Positions 53,271 through 64,000 of a stretch of DNA of 64,000 bases are shown piece after piece; the first letter of the stretch is position 1, and every line of letters starts with the position of its first letter. The notes under the pieces are model-generated. The model had not been told where the DNA came from, did not search any database, and was given only the letters and a program-made list of their open reading frames with translations. This stretch comes from Anticarsia gemmatalis (Eukaryota; Arthropoda; Insecta; Lepidoptera; Erebidae), in assembly GCF_050436995.1 (NCBI RefSeq), contig NC_134754.1, positions 985,001-1,049,000 on the forward strand. Reading direction: 5' to 3'. The translations under genes were made by a program, and so were the position numbers.

Positions 53271-55524
53271 TAAAATATTAATTTGTCTATTTTAAATAGC
53301 ATTATCTATTAATAGAAAAATCACTCTAAATATATTACTTATGAAAACTTGTTGTTCCATAGCTGCTGTAAAGTTAGAACCTTTCAAAACAAGTTTAAAA
53401 TACCGGTCACGCACAACGCTGTGTTGTTTAATATATTCATTGAAGTTGTTAAAGCCGCTAGCATTGCAAATACGTATTAGTTTTATAACTGAAATGCCCT
53501 GAACACTTTTCAAAAACATTCTACGATCATAAAATTTTTCGATCATTCTGATTATTCGAAAGTTTTATAACTGAAATTAAATCTTCAAACCATCTTTTTT
53601 TGGAATATGTTGAATACTCGAAAGTGTTGGCAGAGGCACTCTATTCGCTAATTCAATTTTTTTGTTCAATGTTAACAGTTTATACCGAGCATATAAAAAT
53701 CCCGCAATTTTCATATTGTAACATTAATGATTGCCTAATCCAGGTAAATCTTATTAGAAGAAATTATTTTGTGAATTTGACTCGAGAATCAAACCTATAA
53801 TATGATGGGCAGTAAGTTTTACGAGTTGTACGGTAGAATAATTGAAATAAAACATTTCAGTGCATATAAAACTAAACTAATTAATTCATAATCCCGAATA
53901 CCTATAATGGGACAGCTGCAATTCGATAACAGTTTAAAATTTAACGATTTAATCTCGCAATGCTGTCATTAATGCAAATTGATATTTAATATTCAAAGTA
54001 GAGTATTTTATTTTAAACTAGCTTTTCACACCGGATTCGACCGGTGTCTGTTTAGACTGTGTTTTAAGGTTAATACGGCATAAATAAGAATTGAATATGA
54101 CTAATACATTTATCTTGATTTTTGTTTGATTTAATTATAGGTAAATATGCATGATCGTGTTAGTTTTCGTAAGTAACAACTCATAAAAATTAAAAATTTG
54201 TTGCATCTGTCACTTATACAGAGTTCATCAAATTCTTATCAGGAACTTTTATACTAGTTTCTAAAGTAAAAAAACATCAAAAATTAAGCACTTAAAAATT
54301 AATCTAAAGTAGTTCTGATAAGATATAGCAACAATATTTTCTAAAAAAACTAAAAGTCTTGTTTGAAAATCTAAACTTACTAGATTGTAAACTGTTCCAG
54401 GTTTCAAACGTAACTAAGTCACGTTTTTGCAAGTTTAAAAAGTTAAGATACTTTCTTTCAAGTTGGGTCTTTTCTATTTGATCAGAGTTTAGTGGTTTAG
54501 AAGTTAGGACAAATTTTACAACAAGTTGCTGGTTTAAACGCGGTACTTTATTCTTTTACAACCATAGGACGTTTTAAGATATGAATACTCAAGCTAAATG
54601 AATACTTATATGAATGTTATTCTATCGAAATTACATTCTTGTAAACCATTGTGTGTTATAACGGCTAGTTTATTATAGACATACATTACATTGAAATTAT
54701 CAATTACTTGTCCACCAAAATTAATACACGAAGGCTTAAAGCTGATACTTACAAACTCCGAAGAAACACCTTGAAAAGTTTGGAAAAAAATCTCAAACAT
54801 AATTGCTTGACATATTGATTGAGCTATTATGACAAGACTTTATACCTACAAAGTAATCAATATATTCATACAATATTATATTATTTATGTTATTTGGTAT
54901 ACATAGTACAAGCTCTGCTTAGTTTGGAATCAAATGACCGTGTGTGAATTGTCCAATAATATTTATTTATTTATACAAAATATGTTCATATATCCATAAT
55001 CAATATATTAGGTAGGTATTGAGGTCAGCGGTTGATGAACACGAAGTACAACAAACTGAAAGCAATCAATCTTAAGAAAGCTCAACATCCCGCTGTTACA
55101 AACTTTAGCTCCGATTAACTATCAGTCATCAATCTAATGTGAGGCCGTGAACTGTACTATATAGCGCAGTAATTGTTTTATACGTATTGTTATACTAAAA
55201 AAATATACCTGACTTTGTCAGTTTGTTTTATCAAAAAAAAATTTACACTTCGCCATGAGGTATATTAATTCTCGTTAAATACTTGTGTTTGAGAAATAAT
55301 CATGTGTAAAATTTCGAAGTTTAAGAGTCATACTTTGCATTCCATATCTTGATTCGAATGATTTTAAGATTTTAAACTTTGGTGTTTTTTCATTAGAAAA
55401 TTATGCAAGGATTACGACATTTTCTTTAAAACCGATGAATTGAATGGTTGAACTCTGCTTCGTAAAGTCTATGGTAACCAGACTATAAACCAACTTATAC
55501 ACTTTTAAATTTATATCTTTAAGA
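53271..55524. other. AT-rich DNA, no gene seen
   Basis: No supported gene. ACTAGCTTTTCACACCGG at 54018 resembles the terminus of a common lepidopteran repeat, but the remainder is not recognisable. Confidence 0.4.
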
Positions 55525-55595
55525 CTCAAAGCCTAACCCCTCGCTCATTACGGGAGGAGACCCTTGCCCAGCAGTGGGACAGTAATGGGTTAAAC
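55525..55595 (+). repeat. LINE-tail repeat, family T, 3' end
   Basis: CTCAAAGCCTAACCCCTCGC, GGGAGGAGACCCTTGCCCAG, CAGTGGGACAGTAATGGG and TTAAAC. This is the best conserved terminal module in the window. Confidence 0.7.
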
Positions 55596-55919
55596 TTATT
55601 ATTTTATTTTATTATCTTTAGCCACACTTGCAACAAGATTTCATCAAAAAAACAAAAAATCGGGTATGGTATAGTCTGAAAGCTTATCAGCTTATTGGCG
55701 AGCACTATTTATCTAAAGTATTAATAATAACTCTTCACAGTTTTAAAATAACTGTATCAAACAGGACACCGTCATAGGCCTGTGGGTCTCAAATGATCCT
55801 TATTCAACATTTTGAACACCTCTGTTAGCCACAAACTTTACTTACAAGACTCTCTACTAAGTTGTCGAACAAGAAAAAGAGTTAAAAAACAAAATATATA
55901 TATTTTACTTAAAATAGAG

Positions 55920-56170
55920 GTAGAGTTAGCGGGGGAGGGGGGTTTTCTCCATTATCATAGCACAATGCAATAAACCTTTAACTAAATGAACTAATAAAAT
56001 ATTTCTAAATCGTTTAAGTAATTAGGTTAATGTGTCGATACATACCGGTTCGTTAGCTCTGTACCGGCTGACCGGATAACGATTATGCCCGGTTTACCTA
56101 TAATCCGGTATTTGTGGCCGTGAACGTTGCCAGCGGGGATTATCGCGATTTTAATATTTATAGGTATTTA
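55920..56170. other. Mixed G-run and homeodomain-site-rich unique DNA
   Basis: A G run (GCGGGGGAGGGGGG) is followed by AAGTAATTAGGTTAATG, ACCGGCTGACCGGATAACG and GCGGGGATTATCGCG. TAATTA and GGATTA are homeodomain-type words. The stretch is not repeated in the window. It may be an enhancer-like conserved element; there is no direct evidence. Confidence 0.25.
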
Positions 56171-56365
56171 ATTTTAAACTATTATTATTTATAAATAGAT
56201 TTACCCATAACCCTGTACCGCCATTTTTATAAATCAACAATGTAGAAGATGAAACAATACTTGTTTTTTTTATTTTATTTTAATAGACTGTGATACTGGC
56301 AAGCGCTGGACGTTTAAATTTACTTGTTGATTGAAGAAGCTGATTTTTGAATTTGAGAAATAAAA

Positions 56366-56462
56366 ATGTACTGCCAAAATAGTTGCTACAACATTTCTTA
56401 GAGGCGCTTATCCGATTTTATACAAAATTATAGCAAGCCGGTGGTTGATAGTCATTGCTTTT
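56366..56462. mobile_element. MITE family M fragment
   Basis: AATGTACTGCCAAAATAGTT, CTTAGAGGCGCTTATCCG and CAAGCCGGTGGTTGATAGTC follow the family M order for its right two thirds. Terminal repeats are lost. Confidence 0.45.
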
Positions 56463-57066
56463 CATTCGAAACGATAGGAATAAACATTTAAATTCTTACC
56501 TAGCTATACACATATATAAACTTTCTACTTTTTGGACTCCTGGTGGGTAATTTTAAAAATCCTCTACCTAACCAACTATCCAAAAAAAAGGTAATTCTCA
56601 ATTTCAGGTAACACAGAATGACCTAAACATGACCTACAAACTGACATGTACCATAAGTCTCTTCCCCACTGGGTGACAGCAGGCTTATTCATTTCCGACT
56701 CGTACAAAGCGTAATAAATTAAAGTCCAGCATTCATTAACTACGTAAATCAGTTTGAGGACAGTTTGAATCTCTTCATAATTTATTCTATGTTCTGATTG
56801 AAATAACTAGGTGTGAAATGAAAATGGAACTTTGAAATTTCTGCAAATATTTTAAAGTAAAAAGTAACTTTTGCCTACTAATTCGTTTTAATGGTATAAA
56901 ACTGGGCTATTTATATTCACAGATATTAATAACACATACACTTTTCAACCTGAGGAAATATTTTCATGCAAAACTGAATGTTTCAGGCTAGAATAAAAAC
57001 ATTGAGCAACAAATTCATTTTTGATTTCCTTACGTCATTTTTTAAATTCATTATACATAGGTAATA

Positions 57067-57321
57067 CTAGCTGACCCGCGCAACTTCGCTTGCGTCGCAT
57101 AAGAGAAAATAAATCAAAATTTTCCCCGTTTCTGTAACATTTTTTATTGCTGCTCTGCTCCTATTGGTCGTAGCGTGATGATATATAGCCTATAACCTTC
57201 CTCGGTAAATGAGCTATCTAACACTGAAAGAATTTTCCAAATCGGACCAGTAGTTCCTGAGATTAGCGCGTTCAAACAAACAAACAAACAAACAAACTCT
57301 TCAGCTTTATAATATTATATA
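57067..57321 (-). mobile_element. Lep1-type mini-Helitron, copy 4
   Basis: Plus strand starts CTAGCTGACCCGCGCAAC, contains AGCGTGATGATATATAGCC and GAGATTAGCGCGTTCAAAC, an AAAC run, and ends CTTTATAATATTATATAGG. Close to copies 2 and 5. Confidence 0.85.
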
Positions 57322-57815
57322 GGTAATATAAGTTTCATTATATTAAATCATTCAGAATATGATAATTCAATATACCTGGGCACTAATGCTTTGAAAACTA
57401 TACTGGTTAATTTTCCTAAGTTGAACGTAGATTAGATTATAAGCCGACTCAGTGCAGGTCTCAAAGCCTTTGACCAGCTCAGTGTATAAAGACAGCTCCT
57501 ACGATCTGATAAACTTGTTAGGATACCGACGTCAGGTTAGCCGTTAGTTTTACTATTTTTATTGATAGTTCATTCAATATCCAAGGGAAAATTAAGTTTT
57601 AACCTCAATTGAAGAAGCTAAGAGGTTGACTTAAAAACAGTTCAAATTCATATTCAAAATATCGTAAACTTTTTAACAAGTATTTGAAATAGTCACGTAT
57701 TGTATTTCTTATGTTTAAGTATAATTTATTATCACGTACATAATTATGTATGTATGTGTGTACCTATGTAGGCATGAATTATTACGCCTTTAAATATCTG
57801 AATCTCTAAAAAAAT

Positions 57816-57821
57816 ATTACT
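57816..57821. repeat. Probable target-site duplication of LINE copy 2, left
   Basis: ATTACT here and at 60404-60409 bracket the element. Six bases is short for a LINE duplication, so it could be coincidence. Confidence 0.55.
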
Positions 57822-60403
57822 TCTTCTTCTTCTTCGTGTCAATGGTTTTTTAAAAAGCCGAGAAGGAAAGTGCGAGACCTGTGGTTCGGAGTACATGTGG
57901 CGCTACCCCCCAGGACGATGATGTGAGACGTCGCAGCAGGTTGTTTCGAGCTCCGACTTTCTGCTTTGTGTTATAGCAGTGAGCCCTAAAAGTCAGAGCA
58001 CGGTCCAAGTAGATGCCCAGGTAGCGCGGATGATTGCAGTGTTCTATGTTTACACCTCGCCACGATACATTGAGAGTCCTTTTTGCCTCACGGTTACGCA
58101 GATGGAATACGCATGCTTGTGTCTTGGATGGATTTGGCTTTAGAGCGTTGGCATCGTAGTAGTCGCCAAGTCTATCCAGTGCTAGTGTGAGTAGTGCTTC
58201 GGACTCTTCAAAGCTCGGCGTCTGGGCTGCTAGTGCAAGGTCGTCTGCGTAAATATAGCGTTTGGTACCTGGCGTTTTGGGTTGGTCATTTGTATAAATA
58301 TTGAAGAGTGCAGGAGCCAGAACACTTCCTTGTGGGAGCCCATTTTTTTGAACACGCCATCTGCTTTTGTTATTATTTATGTGCACCTGAAATCGCCTAT
58401 TGCTTAGAACTTCCCGCAGTATATCGATAAAGCCTAAATCACCGGTCAAAGTATAAGCTTTCCCCAGTAGTTTTCTTATGTTGACGGTATCATACGCAGC
58501 GGTCAAGTCGACGAAGACGACCCCCGTTACGTTTTTAGTTTCAAAGCCATCCTCAATGTGTTGTACCAGATTGAGGGTTTGGCTTGTGCAAGATTTGCCT
58601 GGACGAAAACCGGCTTGCTCCGGTATCAGTGTTGGTTCTAGGATGGGGGTGAGGCGATTTAGTAACATTCTTTCGAAAAGCTTGTATGTGTGACATAACA
58701 AGGAAATGGGACGATAGCTTTTTGGGTTCGATGGGCATTTGCCGGGCTTAAGGAGTGCAATGACTTTAGTTCGTCTCCACAGTTTTGGGATCTTTAAGTC
58801 TTTCGGGCATGAGTTGAACATATCCAAAAGCCATGATGTCGCCACGGGGCCCAGGTGTTTAATTTGTTCTGTTGTTATGTCATCTATACCAGCAGCTTTA
58901 CCATATTTTAGTGAGTGTATGCCAGTGATTATTTCATTTAATGTGAATGGTTTGCTAATGTTGCTATGGTTATCATTTTCCGTGCTAGTAGTTGGTGTTT
59001 TGGTTCTGGTCAGTCGTTGCGGTGGTTTTCCGTTCAACAATAGTTGGTGGGCAATTTGATTTGCCGTTACATTTCCAGGGTTTATGGGCTTTGGTGGATC
59101 TCCCGTGAGTTTTCTGATAGTGGACCAGGCTTTTTTGCTGTTGTGGGTCATATCGACGCTATCAACAAGCCTCATCCAACTCTGCTTGCGGCTCTCGCTT
59201 ACCAAGCGCATCAAATCCTCTCCTGTCGAGAGCGTCTCCTCCGAGAAGGGGTCCTTCTCGTAGAGAGATTGGTAGTGGGAAAGCAATTTTGCAGAGTCAC
59301 CATTTAAGCCGGGTATATAGGGTGTACGACAGCCTCGAGGGATACACTTACGGGAGGTTTTCCAGACAATATCTACAAATTGATCGTAATTGTTGGGTAT
59401 AGGAAGTAAGTCAGCTAATTTTGAATCTACAGTATGTGAGAAAAGCTCCCAGTTAGCTTTGTGGAAGTTAAAACGACGGCGGAAGGGTACGGTAGAAGGT
59501 TTAACAGCAGCTTGGATTCGGCAGACTATCGGCCGGTGTTGGGTGTGTGGGATAGGCCCAGAAACGGTTTTTTCACAAAGCTGACTGATAATGTTACTAA
59601 CAAAAATCAGATCAGGGTTGTAGCCTCGTTGCCATCTCCTACTATTTAAAGATGACGGGAGTTAAGGGTCCTGGATGAGTGCAAAGTCCATACTTTCTGC
59701 CCATGTTTCAACAGCAACACCGTCCGGGTTCGTTTCAGCGTAGCCCCAAGCTGAGCTGTGACTATTAAAATCTCCAGTGATAATTTTTATGGGGTGGTTG
59801 TTGAAATTTGCTGTACTGGTAAATAAAAAGGGGATATTTGGTGGTTTGTAAATTGAAGTGACGGTGCAATTCCCGATATCGACTGTGATTATCTCAATTT
59901 CGTTTTCAGCGCTGCATGACACTGATTGTATTGCAAGTGACGGATTTGCAAATATTGCACTGCCGTGTTTTGCGTGAGGGATTTCAGCTATAAGTGACAT
60001 CCCTTGTATCATTGGTCTACTTTGTTCTGGACCCCTATGAGTTTCTTGAACGCACAGAATGTCACATAGCATGTTTTTGCACAGCGTTGTGAGGATTTTA
60101 GATTTCTCTAGAGAGAAACCTTCAATATTTATAGACACGACAGTTACTGTGGGTTGAAATGGATTTGGCGTACCATGTTGACGCCGTGAGGTATGGTTTT
60201 GAGGGTGTAAAAACCTGTTTTGGCCCTCAGAAGGGCCGTTTTGACTCTGAGACGAGTCATTGGTATCTGGAGATAGAGGCGGGGTGTTTTGCCTAGAGTT
60301 TGAGAGTACCATTGTGGTGAGAGGATTAGTCAGCCTAGGTTCTGCGTTACCGAACCTAGCTGCTTCCAGGGTGCGCCGCGGGGAGGCTCCTATCATGCAC
60401 CCC
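57822..60403 (-). mobile_element. LINE copy 2, inverted relative to copy 1, with internal 3' deletion
   Basis: The minus strand begins GGGGTGCATGATAGGAGC and ends ATTGACACGAAGAAGAAG, the same 5' and 3' ends as copy 1. In between it lacks the segment equivalent to about 39355-40108 of copy 1 (some 750 bp: C-terminal coding region and most of the 3' UTR), with only a CT or CTT overlap at the junction. It is very similar elsewhere, so both insertions are young. ATTACT lies on both sides. Confidence 0.9.
57850..60396 (-). pseudogene. LINE ORF of copy 2: one nonsense codon and truncated C-terminus
   Basis: From ATG 60396 the endonuclease reads as in copy 1 to a TAA at 59664-59662. The frame then continues unbroken through the rest of the endonuclease and the RT (start codon of the open part 59286, same phase, 373 codons from 60405), so a single nonsense codon is the only internal lesion. 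The RT motifs including YADD are intact. The protein ends six residues into the deletion junction (LSFSAF, stop), losing about 210 C-terminal residues and the CDCG knuckle. I count six amino-acid differences from copy 1 over about 476 RT-region residues. Confidence 0.88.
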
Positions 60404-60409
60404 ATTACT
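60404..60409. repeat. Probable target-site duplication of LINE copy 2, right
   Basis: ATTACT, identical to 57816-57821, directly next to the GGGGTGC 5' end of the element (minus strand). Confidence 0.55.
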
Positions 60410-61100
60410 AAAATAATTATAGCGATTGATCAACATACAGACATAAACTTTATACTATGATTATAAACTAAGTAGTGTCCTGGACATTGGTACAAAAAAG
60501 TTGGATTTCTTTAGAATTTTATAAATAGTATGCGATTTTTAGTTTCTAGAGCTCGGTCCTAGAATCTATAGAATCCACTTAGGCATTAATTACTTTAACT
60601 AAATAACTTATTGTAAATTAAATTTTCCAAACATAAATATATATAATATTAGGTACCTCATAATTTACATAAATTATAAACTAGAGCCTTGGACCAGAAT
60701 ATTCGGGTAGCTTCTGAAACGGGGTTTTTCTCGGAAAACCCTGGTATTAGGAAAATATTTGAATTATAACGTATTTTACTTAGCAGCTCGGACTTAATAC
60801 TACCTTTGAGGTTTAGTGGTAAATATAGGACATGTAAAAAAACATAGGTTTAAATAATCAATATATTTTTTTCGCTCTTGAACAGTTTTATTGCCACCAT
60901 CGCCGAAGTAACCATGGCCAAAATTACAAATAATCGAAATTAAAAATGTTATGTAACGCAAAAATCTAGAAACCATAGAAGTCAATATGTATAAGAAACA
61001 TTTCATTCATTCTTATAGAGTATAAACTATATTTTGGTCAACATTAAAATTTATTTCATTCGATGCATTAAGCCACTACTTTTAGGTTATATTTATGACT
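60410..61100. other. AT-rich DNA, no gene seen
   Basis: Nothing recognised except TATA-rich sequence; the frame at 60800 (minus) is not supported. Confidence 0.4.
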
Positions 61101-61272
61101 GCCTCCGTGGCGTAGTGGTTTAGGTCGATACCACTGCGTCGGGAGGTCGTGGGTTCGATTCCCACACGGAACAATTATTTGTGCGATCCTCAAATATCCT
61201 TTGTGTCCGTTGTTTGTATGTATGTAAAAGTCCCCGCGACACAAGAGCAAATCTTAGTGCAGGAGTAGTAGT
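61101..61272 (+). mobile_element. tRNA-derived SINE, family A, copy 3
   Basis: GCCTCCGTGGCGTAGTGG, GGAGGTCGTGGGTTCGATTC (B box), ATTATTTGTGCGATCC and AAAGTCCCCGCGACACAAG. It lacks most of the TCGTTTCGGGTCTGG segment present in copies 1 and 4. Confidence 0.85.
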
Positions 61273-61311
61273 CCTTCTTAATAACAATAACGATAAATAA
61301 TGCAAACCATA

Positions 61312-61402
61312 TAGTCCATTGAAATGTTACAATTTGAGGGCCGAATATTGCATTTCTTCTTCTCTAATAAATGTAAAACTCATGTAACATTTCAATGGAC
61401 TA
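61312..61402. repeat. Perfect 20-bp inverted repeat, 51-nt spacer
   Basis: Left arm TAGTCCATTGAAATGTTACA (61312-61331) and right arm its exact reverse complement (61383-61402). It begins about 40 bp after the SINE. Same kind of structure as the 45-46 kb cluster. Confidence 0.85.
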
Positions 61403-63031
61403 ATAAATTATTCATCGTTTGAATTTACCACAAGTCGTTTACTTTGGCTCTATTTCCATAAGCACTAAAAGTTTGAACAATATCGTCTTACATACGCACA
61501 ATCTGTTTCAAAATCAGTACAAAGATATTTTCCTCAAAACGTGTTGTAAAGATACTTCTTAATTTCATATGAGTCATAACACCATATATCATAAAGCCTC
61601 AATAAAATCGATGACATCCTGAAATACGACCCCTTCACCCCCCTTCTACCCTCGGAAGGGGTGCAACATACTCTCACGTATTTAACACCGAGGTGAGGAA
61701 TGTCATTTTACGATGAGACTATGAGAACGAAGACGTACTTTGAAATTAAGATGGCGGTGATCAATTTATTACATTTATAACGTGTTTTTTATAGCTGTTT
61801 AAGAAAGAAAATTGATTATTCTCAAAATGGACTCCGAATTCTGTAATTTTTTATATAAAATGTAGTTTTTTTTTCATTAAACTTTTGTCTTTAGATCAGA
61901 TTTATTTAAACAAATAGGTAAGGTATAGGTAAATAAAAATAAACGTAAAAGGTTAATGGCGAAAATCTTTTTCCCGTTTATCTTATAATTATTAATTCCA
62001 AAAAATATCTGCTGACTAAGGAATCAAATCTAAAATCTCGAGATACCTTAATTCATTCATTGTATGTTTAGTGATAGTAATGACAACATCACTTTAACAC
62101 TGACCGACTTGTTATTCGAATTTTACGAAAAATATGCACAACGGAAAGAAAGACTCACACACAATTCCGGTATTTCTGCGCCAATTTTAACTCGATATTA
62201 CATAACAATAATACCATCCAGCATCCAAAAAAAATATGAAACCCTAAAGACTACAATTACACTTTAATGAAATTTAATTCTTCTCAATCTGGAAAGCATA
62301 AAGCATTATGTTTCAGAATCGAAACAAGCGACTCTTGAGTCCTTCGCAGTTCAGTGAAAAAGTTGTTCTGGAATTTTTCTCTTGAACTTTGTTAAATAAT
62401 TTCTTCTTATTAATGTTTCCCTTCTGACCTCAATATTACATTGAAAGTGGGTGGAGTGAATTGTTTTATTTTTTATGAGGTATTTAATTTGAATTTTGGT
62501 CGTTATTAATTTTGTGGATGATCTTTTGTCGTGCTTAGATTATTTTACGGTAGAAAATTGTGATGGGTATTGCCGGCTTGATTAAGAGTGATTGTTAGTT
62601 CAAACATTGTTCTATAGTGAGATAGCTTTTGAAGATTTTGTGTTCTGCCAAGATAGAGTATCATTTGATTGAAAACTAATTGAAGTTTACCTTACAACTT
62701 GACTATTAGTAATTTTTCTAATTAGACAACGTATTAATTTTATAGTTTTACGATATTTTTATTGTAATTATTACACAAAAGTATATTTTTCACCGTTTAT
62801 ACATAAACCGCTTTTCATCACACTTGACTAGGTGATCATTTTAATACCGAAAAAGGTCACAAGCTCTATATCTCTTCCTAATAGACAAAAAATCAATTCT
62901 TCTTCTATTCCATCGTATGGTTAATCGTAAATCGTAGTGCCCGAGTTGTTCAAACCGCCTAGGTATTCAATTCAATACAGAATTAAATGTAAAACAAAAT
63001 AAATCTAACTTCTTATAAGATTTATTTCTCA
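61403..63031. other. AT-rich DNA, no gene seen
   Basis: No gene recognised. A short remnant of family G (TATGGTTAATCGTAAATCG, GTGCCCGAGTTGTTCAAACC) lies at about 62916-62965. Confidence 0.4.
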
Positions 63032-63286
63032 CTAGCTGACCCGCGCAACTTCGTTTGCGTCACATAAGAGAATCATATTTTTCCCCGTTTTTGTAACATT
63101 TTTCACTGGTACTCTGCTCCTATGGGTTGTAGCGTGATGATATATACCCTATAGCCTTCCTCGATAAATGGGCTATCTAACACTGAAATAATTTTTCAAA
63201 TCGGTCCAGTAGTTCCTGAGATTAGCGCGTTCAAACAAACAAACAAACAAACTCTTCAGCTTTATAATATTAGTATTAGTATAGAT
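63032..63286 (-). mobile_element. Lep1-type mini-Helitron, copy 5
   Basis: Plus strand starts CTAGCTGACCCGCGCAAC and ends CTTTATAATATTAGTATTAG then TATAGATT; the ATTAGTATAG end is repeated two or three times (63270-63298), an unusual terminal stutter. It contains an AAAC run and the conserved GATTAGCGCG word. Confidence 0.85.
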
Positions 63287-63567
63287 TAGTATAGATTAAG
63301 AATCTAAAATCAATTCTCATACATTTTCATCAAATGTTCCATACCATTGCATATAAACAACTGTAAACTGTAAACAAACTTAGTGAACAATATTAACTTT
63401 CAATACTAGTACACAGGATCGACTCCCACGCGTGTATTATGTTCATGTGTGTGGGCGGTAAGACAATATCAGCTTTATTAAATAAAATGTTTCACGATAA
63501 CGCACAAAACCCTTAGTTTTATCTTAAATTATTATTAATGTTTTCAGTAAAGGCATTTAGAATTACT

Positions 63568-63752
63568 GCCTCCGCGGCGCAGTAGCTTAGGTCGCCTCGC
63601 CTAAACTATTGTGTCGGGAGATCGTGGTTTCGATTCCGACATGGAGCAATTATTTGTGCGATCCACAAATAATTGTTTCGGGTCTGGTTGTTTTGTTTGT
63701 ATGTTTGTAAAAGTCCCCGCGACACAAGAGCAATTCTTAATGCGGGAGTTGT
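63568..63752 (+). mobile_element. tRNA-derived SINE, family A, copy 4
   Basis: GCCTCCGCGGCGCAGTAGC, a duplicated-looking TAGGTCGCCTCGCCTAAAC insertion, GGTTTCGATTCCGAC (B box with one change), TTGTTTCGGGTCTGGTTG and AAGTCCCCGCGACACAAGAG, ending GCGGGAGTTGTC. An inverted 16-bp piece of its own sequence follows at 63789-63804. Confidence 0.85.
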
Positions 63753-64000
63753 CTTTTTAAAAAGGAAAGGAAATTAGTAGACACAAACTACAACCAGACC
63801 CGAAACTATCATAATTATATTAATATTTTTGTGTTGATGATCAATATTATTGTTTCGTGGTGAAGCCGAACTTATGATTGCTAGTGCACTGATAGTTTTT
63901 GCATAACTATTATTACTATGCCATGAATTAAAACTAAAATGTTTTATTTAAGTGCTATTACTATACAAGACTTAAGATTATTTTTACACATCTTAAGTAA

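Overview
This is AT-rich eukaryotic nuclear DNA from an insect, almost certainly a moth or butterfly and possibly a noctuoid. The evidence is its repeats: Lep1-type mini-Helitrons (CTAGCTGACCCGCG ends, CTTTATAATATTAGTATAG at the other end), tRNA-derived SINEs of the AGTCCCCGCGAC type, and non-LTR retrotransposons with simple-repeat tails. I found no bacterial-style operons, rRNA, CRISPR array or convincing multi-exon host gene. Most of the window is intergenic or intronic DNA filled with transposable elements of different ages.

Layout. 1-2.07 kb: the 5' part of a non-LTR retrotransposon on the minus strand, open from 1940 to the window edge (646 codons without a stop), with two tandem Myb/SANT-like segments and the start of a reverse transcriptase. 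2.6-5.1 kb: SINEs, a fold-back MITE, LINE tails and a weak candidate for a host first exon (initiator near 3957, ATG at 4182, splice donor at 4206). 9.8-14.2 kb: a seemingly intact two-ORF, CR1-like LINE on the minus strand (ORF1 368 aa, ORF2 972 aa, overlapping by 56 nt, tail TTCTTA repeats). 14.2-36.2 kb: no genes; mini-Helitrons, MITEs and SINE pieces. 36.8-40.1 kb: a LINE on the plus strand with a perfect 11-bp target-site duplication, broken by one frameshift. 41.7-43.5 kb: a local duplication with a SINE inserted in one copy (the other copy shows the empty site), then a young TRIM-type LTR element with identical LTR segments, a tRNA-Trp primer-binding site and a polypurine tract. 43.7-46.6 kb: a cluster of perfect inverted repeats. 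57.8-60.4 kb: a second copy of the 36.8-kb LINE in inverted orientation, with one nonsense codon and a roughly 0.75-kb deletion near the 3' end. 61-64 kb: two more SINEs and a Lep1 Helitron.

How the parts relate. The LINEs encode endonuclease and reverse transcriptase for target-primed insertion. The SINEs and the TRIM encode nothing useful and must borrow enzymes from LINEs and from an LTR retrotransposon. The Lep1 elements and MITEs depend on Helitron and DNA-transposon proteins not encoded here. The most notable items are the duplicated Myb-like LINE N-terminus, the tRNA-Trp TRIM, the fold-back cluster, the nested SINE with its natural empty site, and the inverted LINE pair.
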